From contig JAHQIW010005426.1 of the NCBI GenBank assembly GCA_019055375.1, forward strand, positions 1 through 64,000: 64,000 nt of DNA. The letters run 5' to 3'. Positions 11,165 to 22,062 of this stretch are shown here, one piece after another; the first letter of the stretch is position 1, and the number at the start of each line of letters is the position of its first letter. The notes below the pieces were generated by a model. The model was not told the origin of the DNA. It worked only from the letters and a program-made list of their open reading frames with translations, and did no database searches. Source of the stretch: Parelaphostrongylus tenuis. Its lineage: Eukaryota; Nematoda; Chromadorea; Rhabditida; Metastrongylidae. Both the position numbers and the translations under genes were made by a program.

Positions 11165-12400
11165 AGAAAAAAACGTCCATGTGCAACGGAGTAATGGCTT
11201 TTTCTGATTATAAGAGAACAAATGAAAAGCCGACCTCATTTGATAGTGAAGTTTTGACAGGAGTGTCGGTAACCATGCAAAAGCTGAGACTTCAGGCAAT
11301 CTCTCCAAGTCACCGGTTTTTGAAAATAGCCTCTTTTGACGCTTTCTACAAGAGGAGATTTCTTGCGTAAAAGATGCGCATATTTCTTTTTGTTTGAATT
11401 ATCAGTAATCATTCGATAACATAATCGTTTTTGATGCCAACGATATGCTTATATACCGAAATGACCGTTCCTCCGAAACGCAGCAGGTAAAATAAGTTGG
11501 GTTGCCGTGTGCGAAAAGGTGACCGTTGGCCTCTCGTGACCGACTAGCGGAGGCGTCCACGTGAATAGCTGCTGACGCGATGATCGACTGATTTCTTAAC
11601 ATAAAGATCGTTGTCAAAACGTATGAAGTGTGGAGGAACCGTTAGTATGACAGTCTTTCGTTTGATCTGCAGTTCACACTCTACATGAGTAGCGCTCAAT
11701 GCGGCAGATCACGTGGACTGCACGGTAGATCGCGCCTCCCAGTCTCCATTGTAATCTTTGATTTTGATTGGGTAATGATGCCTTCGATTCACTGTTGGAA
11801 GCTATTAGAATGTTGTGACCTTCTGAATTCCAGCAAGGAGATCATAATGATGATTGATGTCCGAATTTATGGCAAAATAAAAGTATTTGAAGTTTGTTTT
11901 CTGAAGCAGAATCATTCATGTTTTACGCAGTGCTTCCTGATGCCAGTTCTTTTCGATCCTATGAACGCGTAGAGAAGTATTTCATCAGCGAATCATTGCG
12001 TCAGCAGTCACGTGACCACCACATTCACAGCGACTTGAATGACCACGTCGTCTTTTCCCACGCATCGAATTCGACTTATTTTACCTGCTGCGTTGCAGAG
12101 AAAAGGTATTTCCAGGATATAAGCACAGCATTGGTATGAAGGAGCACTACGCCACCTTGTGATTACTGAAAGTTCCAAAAAGAACTCTTTTGAATGTGAA
12201 GTATGCGTTGAATTTGCGTGTAGATCAAAGCGTTAGAGGAGCGTATTTTGAGGTGCCGATGACTTGAGACGGTAACCTGAAGTCTCAGCTTTCGAATGAT
12301 TACCAATACCTCTATGAGAAATTGTTTCCCAGCAAATGAGATCGGTATTTCATTTGTTCCTTTATAATCAGAAAGAACCGAAATTTTTTACGTTTTAATG
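11165..12400. mobile_element. Large foldback element
   Basis: Arms at about 11,165-11,640 and 11,940-12,400 are inverted copies with a spacer of about 300 bases. Matching pieces include TTACCTGCTGCGTT and its inverse AACGCAGCAGGTAAAATAAG, CCTGAAGTCTCAGCTTT and its inverse AAAGCTGAGACTTCAGG, and TTGTTC..TTATAATCAGAAA in both arms. The arms contain short open frames that share the motif TYFTCCV.E.R but no recognised domain. It splits block A relative to A'. R1 phrases (CGAATGATTACCAATAC) are part of the arms, so R1 fragments elsewhere may be relics of this type of element. Confidence 0.65.
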
Positions 12401-12862
12401 AGATAATTACATCCATCCAAAAAAGGAACATTTTCCCAGTGTTATATAACATTGATTTGTTATTTCGGCTATGTTTCTGGAGTCATTCGATAGCGTGCAA
12501 ATGCCTATTCCAGTACTAGGCTTGATTTTGGAAAGACCTTCTTATTAGTTATAACGTCAAAAAATTTACGTTATACCTTCAACGATGTTTTTTCTAACTT
12601 CATAGCAAATTTCGTGGTTTTATAAATTAATTATAGGCAAACAGACGTTCTTTACGTGACTGTTCATTTGACAATTTTCTACTGCTTTTGGGGAAAGCAC
12701 TAGATGAAAATCATTCAACTGTACAATTTGTGGTAATATACTGCGTTACTCTGGCTGAATAACACCCACAGGGTTTATCGGTTGATTGCTGCTGCAATGC
12801 TACAACAGATATCGGTTAGATAGAAACGTATGTCTCAAACACTTCATAGTATACTTTCAGTT

Positions 12863-14251
12863 TCAACTGACTGTAGCAGTTGCCGATAAGAAGTGCGATC
12901 CAAACGAACCAGGTGCCAAAACTCGAATTCAGCTTGTCGTCAACTGAAAGAAACTATGGCCTCTTGAAAAAACCTACCACAATGAAAAAGTGGACAAAGC
13001 TACAAACACTTTACACACTCATTTTCTCATTCAAAAGTGCAAACCATCACGTTACACATCAAATATTATGCCTTTCTTAGAAAGATCTATTGAATACTCA
13101 TTAGAATAAAACCTAGTTTGAAGATTCCAATATCAGTGCCATGATGGTGGCTTCATTGAACATTGCAGAACAATTTTTCCGTAATTTCACAGACTTTTTT
13201 TTCTGCAGCGTAATTACAGTGGTTTTGCTTTTCTGATTCCTTTTGATTTTCTGAGAGTGGGAGAGGGGAAGTGGAGGTCGTAGCGTTGTAATATGATTGA
13301 CGCGGGGTTGATTCATCTACACTCTTTGACAACTGATCAACGAACGCCCACGAAACCCCAGTTCGACTATCCTCAAGATTACAGAAGATCTGCTCTGCCA
13401 ATATTCTATGACTTTCGTGACAAGCAATGAATGGGAGGAGGAGGATCGCATGCTAGAAGTACGAGGATCCGCACAAAAAAAATAAATCTGATATGATTCA
13501 AATAAAGTAACCTTAAAATTTATGCTTGGAATTGTAAAGTGGTATTTGGTACTGAAACCCACTCATGTTGCCTCGAGCCTCAAGATTAAGAAAACCTTCT
13601 GACATGGCATCGGTGCGAGAGTGATGCTCACAGTAAGTTGACGTAAAATGGCAGAGATTACAGCAGCAGGAAGGACTGCACTACGCGCTTGGTTTTCAAG
13701 AACTTCAAAATCTAGAAAGTGAGTTTTCCACTAGTTAATAGAGTTTGACCGGAGTTGTTTTTTGCAAATTTATGTGAAGCGATTAAAGCCACGAATTCAT
13801 CAAGTAACTAATTTTTCGAAAATTGCAGCATAGTTACTAGCTCACCGTTTGCATGACCAAACGTTCTACAAATGCTTGAGCTCCGCGCTTGCTAGTCGCA
13901 ATGCCAGGCACCTGGGCAAAAAGCTCGGGTTTATCAGTGTATACCATGGCAGCAGGAAGAGTTGTAAAGCCAGTGACGTTGAAGCTTCGAGTGCTGACTG
14001 CAACGTTGTAGTTATTCTAGGGAACAGTTGAAGTCTAGACAACAATGTTCAATAACTTTTTGGGTTTTTCTTCTATTCTAATTCAAAATTCAAACCCTTT
14101 TTATTGACAGACTCGGAGTGAAACAGCTCTTGAGTACCAAGACGTTTTAGGTGACTGAATTCTCACTAAAGTCCCTAAACTTGCCATCACTCCACATCCC
14201 AGCCACCGCCGTCACTTTAGCTAGAAGACTAATCAATACTTGATCTATCAT
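12863..14251 (-). pseudogene. P1: broken CGVMPAGQ-family gene
   Basis: This is a minus-strand copy of the secreted family described under G4. Exon 1 starts at 14,251 with MIDQVLISLLAKV, but one extra base before the CGVM motif shifts the frame, and the donor after it is lost. Exon 2 (13,997-13,846) is fully open, phase 1 to phase 0, with STRSFNVTGFTTLPAAMVY and a GTGAGC donor. Exon 3 (from 13,711) reads FEVLENQARSAVLPAAV but lacks one base at its start. Exons 4 and 5 are fused by an internal deletion: the exon 4 start (about 12,943-12,925) runs directly into the last part of exon 5, which ends ATVS and stops at 12,863. I judge it dead. The better copy P6 gives the alignment. Confidence 0.75.
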
Positions 14252-15491
14252 GAATCTTGCCGGATTCGCAGGGACTTTCATTCTGTCTCCTAAATGCACG
14301 AGCAGTTATTTGAAACTAAGCTGGAAGCGAATTTTTCTCCCTTTGTTCCAAGTCGTCCACAATATAGAAGAACAGCTTGCGTGATTTTTCAGGAAATCTT
14401 CTTTCAAACATCAAAGAAATGAGAAAAAAAGGATCTGTCACTATACCACTGATGGAATAAGACTACACCATACGAAATGTGAAACAAAAAATGTTGTCTT
14501 CTGCACATCGTAGAAAAATTGCGGGAAACTGACGGCATTCCGTGAACATTCACCTCACTGAGAAACTTGGAATGTTCGGGAAGTGGTTAGGGATAAGCGT
14601 CATGTCAGTCGCATTTTTTCACGTCCACTTCACTTTGATATCCAGATACATTGGCTTTTATCAAATAAATTCTTCTGTTTGCGAGAAGGCCCGATGAGTT
14701 CCTAGAGTTAGTTTCTTCAACAACCATTTTCGGCAGTGTTTTTTTTTTGCTCTCCTCAATTGATTGATACTCAGCGCTATCTCATTCTCTGTCAATTACT
14801 GAACTCTTCAGTGAAATTTTGTAGAAGTTTTTAACTTGACTAAGGGTCGATCTCCGCATCATATAAAGAGAATTCATAGCCGTAATGTAAGAGACTAATG
14901 AGGGCGTCAAAGCCAACTTTTCGCGATTTCTGTTTCTTAGAACTTTATTGCCGTAAAGGTTTTGCACCGAATACTGGCTCTATTTTTGTAACTAGATATC
15001 TTCTGTCAAAGATTTTCGCGCACCTGTAAAGCCGGAGTTTTGTCGATTGTAAGATTTTTGTTTTTGGAAGACTCAGAATTTTATGTCGCAGATTTACAAA
15101 CGAGCGGTTGGGAATCAAGTTTGGGCAGTGCCACCTGAAAATGGGTACATTGACTACAATTTTTTTCGAGTGAATTCGTCCATATACCTCGCTTTCATTA
15201 TAGATTTGCCATCTTTTCCTTTTCCATAACTAATTTCTTCCTTCTTCGTGTTGGTAGAATTTGTTATAGAGCTGTACCGGAGATTTTTGATTGAAGTCAA
15301 ATGTTTTGTAACACACTCAGAGCTATTTCAGAAGTAGCGTTAGCATGCCTGTCGCTCGTCTATAAAGACTGTGTATCAAATCCGTCATTTTTTGTAAACG
15401 ATCTAATCCAGAAAATTATGCAATTCATTCCTACTTGAGCTTCCAATGTCTGCTTAGACTTGGAATAGCCAAAATAAGCCTTCTGACAAGG
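14252..15491. promoter_or_regulatory. Divergent intergenic region between P1 and G2
   Basis: The two neighbouring family members start on opposite strands about 1.24 kb apart. The part from about 14,450 is a diverged copy of the regions upstream of G4 (about 21,000-22,060) and P7 (about 53,270-54,330). Shared phrases include CACCATACGAAATGTGAAAC/CACCATACGAAATATGCAG, CTGACGGCATTCCGTGAACATTCAC/CTGATGTCTCATAAACATTC and GGAATGTTCGGGAAG/GGAACGTTTTGCAAG. Shared ancestry is seen; promoter activity is inferred from position only. No coding frame in it is conserved in all three copies. Confidence 0.4.
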
Positions 15492-16276
15492 ATGGCGAAA
15501 TCTCCTACCATACTCTTCCTGATTTCACTGTTGAACATTATGTCGAATGTGTCGGGATGTGGAGTGATGCCTGCAGGACAAGGTAGTTAACAGAAAATGC
15601 TGTCGTGCTGCGAACTATTTCAAATGTGAATAGAAGTTTTTGTTCCTCATGCAAAGTGAATGTATCTAACACTTCATCAGTGCTCTAGAGCTGCCGCAAT
15701 TCGAGCTTTTGATGGAACAATTCAAATCAAATGAGAAATAGGTCCAAAATCAGTTAGCATCGCAACATAGCTTTGAATCACTCACTACAAAAGCTGCGAA
15801 TTTTCGTTGCAGCTAGATCAGAGAGCTTCACTGTCACCGGTTTTACTTTACCTGTTTCAATGGTTTATGCTGATACATCCACACATTCTGCTCAAATTTC
15901 AGGCATTGCAGCCAACAATGAGTCAGCTCAGACATTTGTACATCGTCTTGTATTGCAAACAGTGAGTGTACAAACTTCAGATATTGACCATTATTTTCTT
16001 TTTATTCAAAAGAGGTGTAGGAAGTTAGCCTCAGTTTATGACAATTCATCAACCTCGTACTGACAATACGATTTTCATCGCCCAAATACTTTGATTGAAA
16101 ACACTCCCAAATCAGCTCTCCGACCAGTTAAAAGATCTGCTTTGCAGGTCTTCGACCTTCTCAAAAGGCAAGGTGGTAGTGCATTCCTACCTGATGCCGT
16201 AATCTTGGGTATTTCGAATCAACTTACTGTTAACACCACTTATAAACCACTGCAATGCCAGAAATTTATTTCTTGA
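15492..16276 (+). CDS. G2: small secreted protein, CGVMPAGQ family, three-exon form
   Basis: Three exons join in frame: 15,492-15,582, 15,813-15,961 and 16,148-16,276, with introns GTAGTT..GTTGCAG and GTGAGT..TTTGCAG. The product is 122 residues. Exon 1 gives a hydrophobic signal peptide (ILFLISLLNIM) followed by SGCGVMPAGQ. Exon 2 has SFTVTGFTLPVSMVYADTS and ends LVLQT. Exon 3 has VFDLLKRQGGSAFLPDAV and ends CQKFIS before a TGA. The intron phases (1, then 0) equal those of G4. Compared with G4 it lacks exons 4 and 5; no trace of them was found downstream, where a mariner relic begins about 180 bases past the stop. I do not recognise the function. Secretion follows from the signal peptide. 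It could be a real short paralog or a truncated copy that still has an open frame. Confidence 0.65.
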
Positions 16277-16454
16277 TATAGCGAATGAAAATGGTGGGTT
16301 TTCATCACTGGACACCTATTTGGAGCCTTAAGAGTATGAATACAACAAGCTTCATCAAAGCTGAACTGTGCCTATCATTGTCCGAAAAAATTGAAGAATG
16401 CCAAGAAATTTATGAGAAAATTCACAAGGATGTAGTGTGAACTATCGGAAAATA

Positions 16455-17320
16455 TCATGAATTGGCACTAGAGCAATAAACACCAAATTTATTGATCATA
16501 AGTAACAAAAATTGCTTAATACCACTGTTCAAAATATGCGCTATAACCTGAACACATTTCTGCCATTTCACACAACAAATCAATACCGGCTCACTGAACT
16601 CGTCATCCTTGGATTCAAAGAAAGTTCTTAATCCTCGACGCAAATGATTATATCTCAGGACGTCTTCTCGCTCAGGAGGTGCTCCACCGACCGGAAGATG
16701 TGATGGCCACACACTGCGGCAAGTAAAGACTGTACAGTGGATGATCCGGATAGTGCCAACCTCGTTCGGTCAACCTCCTTCTTGTCAGTTTGATGGCATG
16801 CTGCCTTGAGTTGTTTCAAAGCAGGATAAGATTGCATAGACGTCGACGTGACAAGGCCCGAGTGCAGCGGTTCAGCTGCTCTCAGTAGTGCATGGCATTG
16901 ATCGTCTTTCCGGCTGGCAGCAAATCCCAATGAACTGCTTCAGTTGATTTGATGACGACCTCTCGATCAACTTCGCGCGGACGTTCAAAGTGCAGGTGGT
17001 CCTTTAAATTGATATCGCAGCCGCGAAGCTTAGCAGAGAACCAAAACAGTGCTTGCGTGGACACAAAATTTTGAGCCCTTGCACGGTTAATGAAATCGAA
17101 AGCGGTCTGTGCATAACGTCCCAATTCATACTCGTGAAGTAGCAAACTGCGATGAAAGCACCATTGAGTGGCCATGATGAGGCAAGTATGAAAAGATTCA
17201 GCGCCAAAAGAAAGCTCAGAAAAGGTCTGCACAATTGATTTATTGCCTGGGAGATGACAGAAATGTGTTGAGTTTGATGGCGTAAGCTTTCAATAGTGTT
17301 GGTAAGCAATTTCAATTACT
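16455..17320 (-). mobile_element. Mariner-type transposon relic M1
   Basis: A terminal repeat with GGCACTAGAGCAATAAACAC lies at about 16,463-16,482 and matches the ends of M2. On the minus strand the DNA-binding half reads LLLHEYELGRYAQTAF, FINRARAQNF and LRGCDINLKDHL..ERPREVDREVV. It then jumps to VHWDLLPAGKTINAMHY and, in other frames, to a QDNARPH-like block, a decayed LPHPPYSPDL block, HIFRSVEHLL and FFESKDDEF..WQKCVQ at the C-terminus. The central part between the DNA-binding domain and the VHWDLL block is deleted and several frames are needed, so it cannot make transposase. The opposite terminal repeat was not found near 17.3 kb. Confidence 0.8.
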
Positions 17321-17329
17321 TTTCTTCAA

Positions 17330-18660
17330 TAAAGAGTCGTTTTACGTCAATTATACATTTGTCTTTATACGTACGAGTTGAGGAGAGGGTGAGAACGTTT
17401 GCTTACCAGCTAATGTTAACATCTTTCTGCTACCGAAGCTCAGCTTTTTGTTGTATTTTCCACTTGAAATTTTTTTCTAAAACTTGCGTAGTTAGGCCTT
17501 TATATGAAATTATATGACACAACAAGGTAACGACGTTATGAATGTACCTAGAAGCTAGATAAGCAATGCACGGTCAATAATTAACAGTATTAGAGATAAA
17601 CATTTGCTTGAACACTGCGAAAGATGTTTCTGAATTGTACTTGTGAAACATAGTAAGAAGGACGTTCCCTTATAGTATGCGGAAAGTGTGGTGTGCAAAA
17701 AATCCTCTATACAGGGTATGTGTCCCTAAGGAACTGACTGAACCAAAAGGCAACGTGCAACTGATGAGGCTACAAGGCCGAAACACGTGTCTTGCACTAT
17801 AGATGTGCCATAACAGACCTCATGAAAGGCTTAAAATATATTACCAGATTACATTAGTTTTGAATGATGTCTCAAAAACAGTCGGAGAAAAGGTGTGACA
17901 ATTCGAAAATTATTGAGAGTTCCTAGTGAGGTGAGATCGCATGCATGAGTTGCACCATTTTTGACAAGATATTCATTGCTCTCTATATTCACACACTATA
18001 ATGGATTTTGTGAATTATAAGCAATAAGCATATATGAAAATTTGAATTTACTCTGTAATATCTGATTGCAGAAGTAGGAAATGATATTGTCATTGATGAT
18101 TCAACTATTCATTCATCGGCTTAAACAAAAACGATTTGCTGTTGACTTGAAAAAAATGGAAGATATTGTAACTGGAATGTGGGTGAAATAAACAAATTAA
18201 CATAGAATTGCTCAACAGAAGTTCAAAAATAGCCTTTTCACGAATATTTGGTTTTTCCTTTTGAAAATGTGAGTAATGAAGGAAGATTCAGCGTTTTTTT
18301 CTACTCAACATAACCTTATTGATTCTCTTGTGACTGAAGCGCGAGAAAAGTGTAGTTTCATCAGACAACGGCCACATTAGCATTGAAGCGAGCGCCATCG
18401 ACCCATCTTCGTAGCCGTTCGAACGGCCCGGCAGCCAAAATGGTCCCCGTCCGCAAAGGGTTAATCAAAGTGGCTGAGCAGCCTTAGAAAGCTCTTAGAA
18501 TGCTCAACGAGCTGTGACACCAAAATTACTTGCGTACAAATGCTGGATTTGAAATTGATGTCTCATTAATGGTTTGACTCATAATATAGAAAACTTCTGA
18601 ATGATGTCTACAATATCTGCCTAGACATTAAAGTGATGAAAACGAAAGTATTCACAAACG
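17330..18660. other. Non-coding stretch with one dispersed repeat
   Basis: About 17,735-17,870 resembles 44,110-44,225 (CAACTGATGAGGCTACAAGG/CAGCTGACGAGGCTGGACG, then CCGAA.CAC.TGT.TTGCACTAT and GGCTTAAAATAT/GGCTCAAAACAT). A GC-rich patch at 18,360-18,450 is unexplained. No gene is supported. Confidence 0.45.
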
Positions 18661-18679
18661 TGAAGAGATATCCGTTTGT

Positions 18680-19040
18680 GATTTTGGTGCCAGCTACAAT
18701 CTCGGCAGTGCTAAGATGTAGAGTGATGCCTGCGAGTCAGGATAATGAGCACACTATATCTCGTTCTCAAATGGAGGTTTATAAACTGTAATGAAAATAT
18801 GTCTGAAACATTACCATTACACATGAGATGATCAATTCCCAGCCTTCTGATGAAGGGATTTCGAATTGTGAATAAGAAAAGTGAAGCATACATAATCAAT
18901 CATTTAAAATAATAATTCAACAAACGAATATTGCAAAAAGGCTACAAAACTTCGTTGCAGCCACATCTAGGACTTCCTTCACGTAGAAATACCAGGCAAA
19001 CTCTCGTTTTTGCCATAGAGCATATTCTGAAACTTTTTTT
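18680..19040 (+). pseudogene. F3: fragment of a CGVMPAGQ-family gene
   Basis: About 18,690-18,742 matches exon 1 of G4: ATCTCGGCAGTGCTAAGATG, then AGAGTGATGCCTGCGAGTCAG. It reads RCRVMPASQ, and the splice donor GT has become AT. Some 220 bases on, an acceptor TTCGTTGCAG at 18,951-18,960 is followed by ATSRTSFT and a stop, the start of exon 2. The match fades by about 19,035, and mariner relic M2 starts at about 19,070. Later exons are absent. Confidence 0.65.
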
Positions 19041-19069
19041 GAAACCGTTTGCATTAGTTGTATTAGGTG

Positions 19070-19797
19070 TTTTCATAAGCTCTGGCACTAGAGTAATAAA
19101 TCTCACTCTTATTGACTAAGAATAATTGAAATTACTTAGCTACGCTTTCTGAGCATGTTCCATCGGTCTGAACACATTTGTGCCATCTCTCAGCAACAAA
19201 TCAGTTTCGCGCTTATAAAACTCATCATCCTTGGATTCAAATAAAGTCGTCAGTCTTCAACACAAATGATCGATGTATCAAAACTTCTTCTTGCTCATGA
19301 ACTGCTCCAGCTACGGGAAGAGGTGATAGTCACACGCCGCCAAGTTGGAACTGTGCGGCGGATGATCCAGCAACTCCAAGCTTAGTACGGTCAAGTTTTC
19401 CCTTGTCAATTTGACGAGATGCAGCCTTATGTTGTCTTGAAGGAACACGAGATTGCGGCGACGTCAACGTGTCGCTGGCGCGAAACTCTGCAAAGAGCCA
19501 AAGCGTTTGCCTGCACACTAATACTTTAGCCTTTGCACGGTTGATGTTTCGAAAGAGGTCTGTGCATCGCGTCCGAATTCCAACTCGTAAAGTAAAAAAT
19601 TGCGATAAAGACTCCGTAAATTTGACACTACAAGAAAACTCGGAAAATTCTGCACAAAGAGGTATTTGTTGCCGAAGAGATGGCGAAATGTGCTCAGGCT
19701 GATGGGGCATAATTTGAATACTGTTGTTGAACAATTTTAATTACTTTGCGTTAATAAATTTGGTGTCCATTGCTCAGTGCCAAAATTCATAAGAAGA
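19070..19797 (-). mobile_element. Mariner-type transposon relic M2 with both ends
   Basis: Terminal inverted repeats are visible at about 19,073-19,105 (CATAAGCTCTGGCACTAGAG) and 19,757-19,795 (the inverse reads CTTATGAATTTTGGCACTGA). The minus-strand protein pieces are NINRAKAKVLVCRQTLWLFA (DNA-binding half) joined, after a large deletion, to frames holding a decayed QDN..LH block, LDRTKLGVAGSSAAQF and a C-terminal RW.KCVQTDG-like end. The whole element is only about 0.73 kb against the usual 1.3 kb, and it is internally deleted. It sits in or beside exon 2 of F3. Confidence 0.75.
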
Positions 19798-19949
19798 CTT
19801 GATAAGAGTGAAAAGCAAGTATGCTCGTTCGACCTGCCGGATACACAAAAAGAAGCTTTCCTATGTCTTATTGAATCTCTCTGTGGGATATCAATATTCT
19901 GTTTCTACTGATGAACTTACACAAGGTTGTCAATAATCTTTATTACAGC

Positions 19950-22062
19950 TAACATTTCAATAGTTTCCCCTTTATCAGAGACACGATGATTTGGGTTTAG
20001 TGTCCAAAGTGATTACTCTTTTTGTTATCTTGGCCTTCAAAGCCGTCACATTAAGACTAATAGAGCAAGGTGAGGTATCGCATGAATGAAGCCAACGTTG
20101 CCCTTTCACCGATCAGCACGCTATTCGAGCCTAGTGCTATACCACATCTACAGAAATAACCCTCTCCATAGATCTTGATCAGTCGATTAATGCAATGTAT
20201 TCAGAGTGCGAGAATGCGTAGCGAAACATAATATTCACTAAGCAATTTAGCTAAATCAACACATGACTGCTATAACACGAAGCTTTTCTAACGCAGGACT
20301 GCTAAAACAAGGAATTTCTACAACACGGAACTCTCACAACAGGAAGTAAGAACGCGGAGCCAATACAACACACTATCGCTTATTCAGCTTCGTTCGGCGT
20401 TTATAAAAATTTCCATAACATGACCAATCATTCTTCAATGCCGATAGCGCTTTCAATACGATTTGCCGTTTACAATAGTGACAAAACAGTGATATTACAT
20501 TGCTAGTCGGACAACTCTTGTTAATATATTGTAGTTGAGATGAAACTCGGCTAAATGTCGGGCCGCCCACACGGGAACATGAAAAATTTTCATTGCAACT
20601 CCTTATCTGCCGAACCGTGAGTGATAGTCTTCAAAAGTGACACGCTCATGTCGCCGTTTTCTGAATAGTAGTTGTCACATTGATGAGTGAGCACCTTTAA
20701 CCCAATCGCCGGACTGTGAGCTCGCAAGTGACATCGATTAGTGCATTACAGTGTCATTTCTAAGTCTGCAGGATCAATCTAAATAGAGTAATCTTTTTTT
20801 GTTGTTGGTAGGCAAATCGATGCAAGACGGGTACAATTGATAATGTCTAGTTTATTTCGCATTCAAAGCTCAAGATGCGAAATGAGCCGATCTGACAAAC
20901 CATTATAAGAAAACAGCATTTTGGTTTTTCAGATGGTCCTTTTTGAAACACTGGAGAAGTGAGGTAAGCCACTAAAGAGTTCGTGACCGTTCCACGAATG
21001 GAGTTGAATTTCACCATACGAAATATGCAGTACCAAATTTTGCTTTCCATGCATCTCGAAGACATTGCGCAAAACTGATGTCTCATAAACATTCACTCTT
21101 ATGAGAAATATGGAACGTTTTGCAAGATGTGTAAGGAAGCCTCTGATCAGCGTCAGGTCAATCGAATTCTTAAAAACGCTCACTTCACTCACTCATCTCT
21201 ATATCTTGCCATTCTCATAAAGTGTAGGAATTCCGAGCTTCACTGCAAGACTTGTTGCCTCAGCGCAACTGCTTTTCCTGCTACCGATTCTGATACATTT
21301 TCTTTCGCTTCCTCGTATTGGTTAATTTTAGCTGTCATCTTGATATCTGCTGTTGGCGAAATTCTGTAAAAGTTCCGCTCTAGTTATCAGTTGCACTCCT
21401 CGTTGACAAGACATAATTCGTAGGCGCAAAAAATGTGAGCGACCTGAGAGAAAACTAAAGTTAGTTCAGACTCTACTTTCGTTTTATTCGAAATTCGTTG
21501 CCAAGAACTCTTGCGGAAAATGTGCGCTTCGTTTTTGTCAATCAATACTTCTTTTACGAATTCTCTCTTAAAAGCACAATTGTGAATTTATTGTTTTCTC
21601 GATTACGAATATTTCAATTTTGGGAAACTCGGAGCTTTATATTGCACTATCACAAATGAAAATATGGTAAGCGAGTTTAAGCAGTGCCATTTCCGAACTG
21701 ATTTATTCACGGATGCTTTTATTCAACGAGTGCCTTTTACGAAGCTCCCTGCCATCCAATATTTCATATGCATTTAATCTCATCAACGTTTCCGTGTACC
21801 TTACAATAGCAAATTATTTCACAAGGCTTATTTCGAAGAATTTTGCTCTAAAAAAGGGATTTCAAATCCCTGTAGTCTTTGAGAAAGTTGAAGGGTTGCC
21901 AGAACGACGCTGAGTGCCGAGTGCCAAATCGTCGTTATATTAGGAGTCATCCGATGTAAACAATCGCAATTTAGGTTCCAGTTGGGCCTACAATATTTGT
22001 ATTTCTGTCAGCCAAAAGTGAATATTCTTAGCAACGTGGCTGGACCTCAGACCAAATCCATT
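19950..22062. repeat. Segmental duplication block B2, upstream part
   Basis: This matches 51,090-54,330 in order. Examples are ACGATGATTTGGGTTTAGTG/ACGATTACTTGGATCGAGTG, CATGACTGCTATAACACGAA/CATGACTGCTAAAGTACGAA, GCAGCATTTTGGTTTTTCAG/GCAGCATTTTGGCTTCTCCA, and TTTCAATTTTGGGAAACTCG/TTTTAATTTTGGGGAAATCG. No conserved coding frame was found in it, so it is treated as the flank of the gene copies G4 and P7. Confidence 0.75.
21997..22011 (+). promoter_or_regulatory. Possible trans-splice acceptor before G4
   Basis: TTGTATTTCTGTCAG lies about 50 bases before the G4 start codon. The copy before P7 reads TTGTATCTGTTTCAG at 54,291-54,305, after the shared phrase GGGCCTACAATATTTGTAT. A pyrimidine-rich tract ending in CAG close to the start codon fits spliced-leader addition in nematodes. 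This is inference; an ordinary 5' intron is also possible. Confidence 0.35.

Larger units (their letters stand above)
9090..14300. repeat. Segmental duplication block A (partner of 34.85-40.2 kb)
   Basis: Ordered matches run along both blocks. 9,090-9,660 matches 34,850-35,395 (for example TATGAAAGTTCTTTTTTTTA/TATGAAAGTTTTTTTTA and AAGTGGAAGTTTTC/AAGTGGAGATTTTG). 9,930-10,080 matches 36,045-36,215 (TGCCAACTCATGGCG/TGCCAAGCGCATGGCG and ATTCGACCTCGAATCT). 11,020-11,180 matches 36,235-36,400. The pseudogene and its flanks at 12.7-14.3 kb match 38.2-40.2 kb. Insertions differ between blocks: a mariner piece and a foldback in A, and a MITE and a TIR-bounded composite in A'. Confidence 0.7.

Noticed and set aside
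13113..13562. Minus-strand frames of 67-82 codons
   Set aside because: They lie in P1 intron 3, are not conserved in P6 and have no splice support.
16655..17315. Several separate minus-strand proteins
   Set aside because: They are out-of-frame and in-frame pieces of one mariner relic.
21127..21369. Possible gene in block B2, both strands
   Set aside because: The frame is not kept in the matching B3 region (53,460-53,640) or in the G2 upstream copy.
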